DNA from: Candidatus Poribacteria bacterium
GTDB taxonomy: Bacteria > Poribacteria > WGA-4E > WGA-3G
DNA length: 33,803 bases
Assembly (NCBI GenBank): GCA_003635195.1
Contig: PYIY01000122.1
Coordinates: forward strand, 1-33,803
Direction: 5' to 3'
The position numbers were made by a program, and so were the translations under genes. The notes under the pieces are model-generated. The model was not told the origin of the DNA. It saw nothing but the letters and a program-made list of their open reading frames with translations, and searched no databases. Below, in pieces: positions 29,859-33,803 of the stretch; within the stretch, counting starts at the first letter, position 1, and every line of letters begins with the position of its first letter.

Positions 29859-31199
29859 TTACCTGGGACTTGAACGCAGGTCAAAGCAGACAAGGCGATC
29901 TTTGCCGCGGATATAGAGATAACCGTCCGTCAATACAGGGGCTGCCCAAGCGGGATATTTCACTAACTGGCGACCGTTTTTATCTTTCAGCGAGGGGATT
30001 TGTGAAATTACCTCTAATTTCTCTGGTGTGCATTTAAGGAGCATCAAGCGTCCGTATTCACCAAGATAGATGAAGGAGTCGTTCACCCAAAGCAGCGAAG
30101 CGCGTTCATCAACGCGTTGTGACCACGTGACTTTACCCGTTTTAAGTTCCACACAGCGGAGTTCCGCTCCGTTGGGGCGTTGCCCACTACATGCATAGAG
30201 GTAACCTTTGTGGTGGATTGCGGTGTTCCAGTGCAACTCCATAGACTTGTTCCTACGCGACGCGCGGTCTTTCCAAACGACCTCGTACCCCCCCGGACGC
30301 ACCTTGAGTACTGCGCTGCCAATGCCGTACGATTCGCTAATAAAGACGAAATCGTCGGCAACGACGGGACTCGAAGCGTTAACGGATTCAATCTTAGCGT
30401 GCCGCCACGGATAGTGGAAATCAATTGTCCCTGATGTCGGTTCAAAGCCGACAAGTCCACCACGTAGGAACGCGAACCCCCAACGTCTGTCATCAATTGT
30501 TGTAAAGACAGGGCTCGCATAACTCGCGAGTTCATCTGCGATTTGGTAGACAACTTCGCCAGTGTGTTTGTTAAAGGCGACAATGCCACTCCTGTTTGGA
30601 TCGGGTCTACCGTTCGCGCCCCAAATATCCTTCGGACTGCCCGGTGGTGAGCCGCCGATTTGAACGATGAGCAGCTCGCCTTCGACAGCCGGTGCTGAAG
30701 CGACACCGAAAAAATTTTGCACGACGTGAAACTGTGCTGTCGTGTCAACCTCCCATAAGCCTTTACCGTCTGAGACGCGAACACAGTGTAACATCCCGTC
30801 TGCCCCGAAAATATAGACGCGGTCATCGTCAACGACCGGACAGCATCTCGGCCCGTTGTTGTAGCCGTACATATCCGTATACTCTGTCCGGTATTCAAAC
30901 CGCCAGAGTTCGTTGCCAGTCATGCTTTCCATGCAGGTAAGGCGCGCCATATTGCCGTGGCGTGCAAAAATAAACAGCCGTCCATTTGCGACAGTGGGTG
31001 CTCCGTAGCTCGTACCGATCCGTTTGTGCCAGACGACCGGTGGACCCGTTTTTCCCCACGGTGCGATGTCTATCTTTTCCTGAGACTTGCCGTTCCGTTC
31101 TGGTCCGAGGAAGTCGTTCCAGTCGGCAGCAAACGTCGCTACCAACCCCACCAGGGAGAAAATTAGGGTTAGAAAGACCACGCGCGCGAAACTTCTCAC
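29859..31199 (-). CDS. Exported PQQ-binding-like beta-propeller protein
   Basis: The 446-residue protein has a signal peptide (about 5-24, VVFLTLIFSLVGLVATFAAD). The DWNDFLGPERNGKS start often seen in planctomycete and related PQQ-like proteins follows. Repeated propeller units then occur: APTVANGRLFIFARHGN, CCPVVDDDRVYIFGADGMLHCV, ASPVFTT, ASSPVVADDFVFISE, NTAIHHKGYLYACSG, AAPVLTDGYLYIRGKDRLVCFD. No dehydrogenase catalytic residues are evident, so a BamB-like scaffold or binding role is more likely than quinoprotein catalysis. The start is GTG at 31199, overlapping the TGA stop of the upstream mannonate-dehydratase-like gene (GTGA), which indicates translational coupling. Confidence 0.88.
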   Translation of the reverse strand: MRSFARVVFLTLIFSLVGLVATFAADWNDFLGPERNGKSQEKIDIAPWGKTGPPVVWHKRIGTSYGAPTVANGRLFIFARHGNMARLTCMESMTGNELWRFEYRTEYTDMYGYNNGPRCCPVVDDDRVYIFGADGMLHCVRVSDGKGLWEVDTTAQFHVVQNFFGVASAPAVEGELLIVQIGGSPPGSPKDIWGANGRPDPNRSGIVAFNKHTGEVVYQIADELASYASPVFTTIDDRRWGFAFLRGGLVGFEPTSGTIDFHYPWRHAKIESVNASSPVVADDFVFISESYGIGSAVLKVRPGGYEVVWKDRASRRNKSMELHWNTAIHHKGYLYACSGQRPNGAELRCVELKTGKVTWSQRVDERASLLWVNDSFIYLGEYGRLMLLKCTPEKLEVISQIPSLKDKNGRQLVKYPAWAAPVLTDGYLYIRGKDRLVCFDLRSSPR

Positions 31200-32215
31200 G
31201 CCGCGACCTCCTCATTGGCGCGCTTCACGAGAGCGTTCATATAGGCAATCGTGTACGCTGTACCAACGCGATGGTCTTCTGCCATGCTTGGGATGTGATC
31301 CGGGATTAACACGCCGTTGAAATCTACTTCGCGGAGGGCTTTCGCCACTTGATACATATCCTGATAGCCGTTATCAACGAAGGTCTCAACGAAGTGCGGG
31401 AGCGGCTGATCAACATTGCGGAAATGGACTTTGAAGATCTTATTCCGATCGCCGAAATAGCGGATGGATTCAATCACATCTTTGCCCATCAAGTCGCCGC
31501 CTTCTAACCAGCAACCGACACAGAAACACATCCCGACATTCGGGCTGTCAGCGATTTCGAGGGCGCGCTTGTAGCCTTCAAAACTACTGAAGATACATCT
31601 CGGAATTCCTGCGAGATGCACTGCAGGCGGGTCGTCGGGATGGATGCCGATCATTACACCGGCTTCCTCAGCGACGGGTGCTGCCTGTTTGATGAAATAG
31701 GTATAGTTCTCCCAGAGTTCCTCTTCGCTGTATTCGCGTCCGTGTGAGAGCGGCATCCCATATTTTTTACCGCCCCAGTGTCCCACATCGGCAGCCTCAA
31801 GATTGAATGCCCTTGCACTTGCGCCGCCACGGGTCGTCTCGCGTTCAGTGCTCCAGATACCGTTCCCCATGTGCGCATACGTCGTATACGGGATGCCTGC
31901 TCTACCGAGATCACGGATGTACCGCTTGTACTGTTCAACTTTCGCGTCTCGGTTTTCTAAGTTCAGCACAATCGCGTCTTGATTGTGGACATCGCTGTTA
32001 CCGAACCCGTAAATCTTGAGTCCTGCGTTCTCAAAAATCTCGCGGCGACTCATGAAATAGTCGTAATTTGCGTTTTCGCCATTCGTCCAGAGGACGACAT
32101 ACTCAACATCCATCTGCCTGGCGAACTGTAAATCTGCCTCGCTCGGTTCCGGCGACATCTGTGCCGTAACTTTCATTCCGGGTTCAATGTTGTCCAAAGG
32201 GGTCTGAGTTGCCAT
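31196..32215 (-). CDS. Mannonate dehydratase-like (UxuA-family) TIM-barrel protein
   Basis: The 339-residue protein matches UxuA-type enzymes, which dehydrate D-mannonate to 2-keto-3-deoxygluconate in uronate breakdown. Expected metal and active-site segments are present: IGIHPDDPP (189-197), NVGMCFCVGC (226-235), KVHFRNV (262-268) and LIPDHIPSM (303-311). These give the His, Cys, His and Asp/His ligands of a Mn/Fe site. It lacks a signal peptide and is cytoplasmic. ATG at 32215 follows a strong GGAGG at about 7 bases. It lies 113 bp after the sulfatase gene and overlaps the PQQ-propeller gene, so it belongs to a glycan-use cluster. Divergence from true UxuA leaves the exact substrate open. 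Confidence 0.85.
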   Translation of the reverse strand: MATQTPLDNIEPGMKVTAQMSPEPSEADLQFARQMDVEYVVLWTNGENANYDYFMSRREIFENAGLKIYGFGNSDVHNQDAIVLNLENRDAKVEQYKRYIRDLGRAGIPYTTYAHMGNGIWSTERETTRGGASARAFNLEAADVGHWGGKKYGMPLSHGREYSEEELWENYTYFIKQAAPVAEEAGVMIGIHPDDPPAVHLAGIPRCIFSSFEGYKRALEIADSPNVGMCFCVGCWLEGGDLMGKDVIESIRYFGDRNKIFKVHFRNVDQPLPHFVETFVDNGYQDMYQVAKALREVDFNGVLIPDHIPSMAEDHRVGTAYTIAYMNALVKRANEEVAA

Positions 32216-32251
32216 TTTGTGCCTCCATTTTTTAAGGGTTTTCGATCATCG

Positions 32252-32329
32252 GTTTTCGGTTATCAGTAAAAGGGTTTTGACTTAACCAAATCTTTCTTAA
32301 CCAAAAACTGACAACTGATAACCGAAAAC
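32252..32329. repeat. Perfect 16-bp inverted repeat between sulfatase and UxuA-like genes
   Basis: GTTTTCGGTTATCAGT (32252-32267) and ACTGATAACCGAAAAC (32314-32329) are perfect reverse complements, 46 bp apart. The right arm ends on the last base of the sulfatase stop codon. The spacer has two TTAACCAAA words. Similar TATCAG/GTCAG words occur in the gaps at 6300 and 15830. As RNA it could form a long hairpin within the operon. Confidence 0.85.
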
Positions 32330-33726
32330 TACTCTTCGTCTCCTGCTTCCGCTTTGAGTCGATATAACTCTTGTGTCAATTCGGTGACGATATCTGCGTA
32401 CGCTGGGTCGTCGTAGACACTGCACATCTCGTTTGGATCCTTCTCCAGATCAAAAAGTTCCCATTCCGGTTCTTTTGACTCATCGATGGATCCGGTTGTG
32501 CCGAGTGCCTCGCCGTAGTAATAGATGAGTTTATAGCGATCCGTCCGTATCCCATAGTGCGCGGGGACATAGTGATGCGCGAGGTGCATCCAATAACGGT
32601 AATACATGGACGTTCGCCAGTCGTCAGGTGTCTCGCCATTAAGGATTGGACGTAGACTCGTGCCTTGCATGTCGTCCGGAATCGGTACGCCTGCGTAATC
32701 GAGCCACGTCTCTGCAAAGTCTATATTTAACGCCATCGCATCGGACGTGCTGCCGGGTTGAATTTCGCGCGGATAGCGAACCAGGAAAGGCATCCGTAAC
32801 GATTCCTCGTACATAAACCGTTTGTCATACCAGCCGTGATCGCCTAAGAAAAAACCTTGGTCAGAGGTATAAATGATGAGTGTATCGTCAGCGATACCGT
32901 CTTCATCGAGGTAATCAAGTATCCGTCCAACATTGTCATCAATTGAGGCGACGCAGCGGAGATACTCCTTGATATATCGCTGATAATTCCAGTTTGCCAT
33001 CTCCGCCTCGGAGAGTCCCTCCGGCGGCGGACCGAGTTTATCAATCTTGAGATCCCTTTCGGTCATATGCCCGAAGACGCGCATCTTCGCTTCTTTCGCG
33101 GCGTTTGAACGATTCGCGTAATCGTCGAAAAAGTTGTCCGGCATCGGAACATCGCCGTCCTCAAACATGTCGGCGTGCTTTTCATCGGAGTCCCATGGAC
33201 GGTGTGGTGCCTTGTGGTGGGACATCATGAAGAAGGGGCGGTCCTTGTCACGATTCTGCAGCCATTCCAGTGAAAAATCAGTAATGATGTCGGTGGCATA
33301 GCCTTTGTGTGTCGTTCTCCCATGCGGTTCAAGCATCACTGGATCGTGATAGAGGCCTTGACCGGGCAGCACGTTCCAATAATCAAATCCAGTTGGATCG
33401 GCATCACCGCCGTGTCCGAGGTGCCATTTGCCAACCATCGCGGTTTGATAGCCATCCGCCTGTAGCATCTTCGCGACGTTCGGTCTTCTGCCGTCCAGAT
33501 GATCGCCTATGTTCTTGACCCCGTTGAGGTGGCTGTGTTTGCCGGTCAAAATGTTCGCGCGGCTCGGCGTGCAGATGGAGTTGACACAGAAACAGTTATG
33601 GAGAATCATGCCACCATCTGCGATACGATCAAGGTTTGGTGTTTGGTTAATCCGACTCCCATAACTGCTGATAGCATGTGAAGCATGGTCGTCGGACATG
33701 ATGAATAGGATATTAGGTCTGCTCAA
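32329..33726 (-). CDS. Sulfatase, formylglycine-dependent (arylsulfatase-like, family S1)
   Basis: The protein (465 residues from the chosen start) begins SRPNILFIMSDDHASHA, with the metal-binding Asp pair (residues 12-13). It has the sulfatase signature C-T-P-S-R (Cys52 to Arg56), whose Cys is converted to formylglycine, then GKWHLGHGGDADPTGFDYWN and YTSDQGFFLGDHGWYDKR, the usual S1 metal and substrate sites. There is no obvious signal peptide. The start is TTG at 33726: AAAGGAG lies 6 bases upstream, whereas the in-frame ATG at 33762 would put this site inside the gene. It would remove sulfate esters from glycans. The UxuA-like gene follows; the FGE-like protein in this window is a doubtful activator. 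Confidence 0.93.
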   Translation of the reverse strand: MSRPNILFIMSDDHASHAISSYGSRINQTPNLDRIADGGMILHNCFCVNSICTPSRANILTGKHSHLNGVKNIGDHLDGRRPNVAKMLQADGYQTAMVGKWHLGHGGDADPTGFDYWNVLPGQGLYHDPVMLEPHGRTTHKGYATDIITDFSLEWLQNRDKDRPFFMMSHHKAPHRPWDSDEKHADMFEDGDVPMPDNFFDDYANRSNAAKEAKMRVFGHMTERDLKIDKLGPPPEGLSEAEMANWNYQRYIKEYLRCVASIDDNVGRILDYLDEDGIADDTLIIYTSDQGFFLGDHGWYDKRFMYEESLRMPFLVRYPREIQPGSTSDAMALNIDFAETWLDYAGVPIPDDMQGTSLRPILNGETPDDWRTSMYYRYWMHLAHHYVPAHYGIRTDRYKLIYYYGEALGTTGSIDESKEPEWELFDLEKDPNEMCSVYDDPAYADIVTELTQELYRLKAEAGDEE

Positions 33727-33803
33727 TTGTCGCTCCTTTAAATTTACGATTTGCCTTATCATATCCTATTCCATTTGAGAAGTCAATCTTTTTTGGAAGT
33801 TGT

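Noticed and set aside
1..33803. tRNA or rRNA genes
   Set aside because: No cloverleaf with a TTCGA-type T-loop or rRNA-like stretch was recognised by eye; a tRNAscan-SE/Infernal run would be decisive.

Overview
The window most resembles a fragment from an uncultured Gram-negative bacterium of the Candidatus Poribacteria type. This is inferred from gene content: formylglycine-type sulfatase, UxuA-like mannonate dehydratase, sialidase-fold and PQQ-propeller proteins, CRTAC1 (FG-GAP + ASPIC/UnbV), TPR and FGE-like genes, a double-vWA protein with a TonB-like anchor, a PorV/PorQ-type barrel, and dispersed intergenic repeats. No rRNA or tRNA gene is visible, so the lineage is not proven.

Layout. 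(1) 1-493 is the 3' end of an IS3-family element, which cuts off a type I restriction HsdR-N-like gene sitting beside a lone HicB antitoxin. (2) 1220-6126, minus strand, is a tight run: PorV/PorQ-like barrel, DUF5683-like membrane protein, DapA-family aldolase, a 66-residue protein, and the ribosome-quality-control factor RqcH. (3) 6434-9639, plus strand, holds a small membrane-anchored protein and a very large DUF5695-like carbohydrate-active-enzyme-like protein. It ends in a bidirectional terminator shared with a convergent STAS-domain gene. (4) 10.3-19.6 kb is an accessory and defence-flavoured stretch: a zincin metallopeptidase, a single-chain nuclease-methyltransferase, a toxin-antitoxin pair whose PemK/MazF-like toxin carries an in-frame stop, a lone EcfT, MoaB, a PCMT-like methyltransferase, and a PRTase + DprA pair that looks like the ShosTA anti-phage toxin-antitoxin system. 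(5) 19.8-24.4 kb holds cell-envelope proteins: a double vWA protein, a TolB-like propeller, and a secreted protein with its own promoter, a long leader that may be structured, and a terminator. (6) 24.7-28.4 kb, minus strand, is a TPR - FGE-like - CRTAC1 operon. (7) 28.7-33.7 kb holds a sialidase-fold protein facing a sulfatase - mannonate-dehydratase-like - PQQ-propeller run, consistent with breakdown of sulfated, uronate- or sialate-containing glycans.

The best leads are the ShosTA-like pair (with a C-terminal QIPLF, beta-clamp-type motif on the DprA partner and a WD40-like stub in front of the PRTase), the nonsense-interrupted PemK-like toxin, the candidate structured leader RNA at 23489-23576, and the FGE-like protein that lacks one of the two catalytic cysteines. 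All assignments are from reading the sequence; no database search was run.
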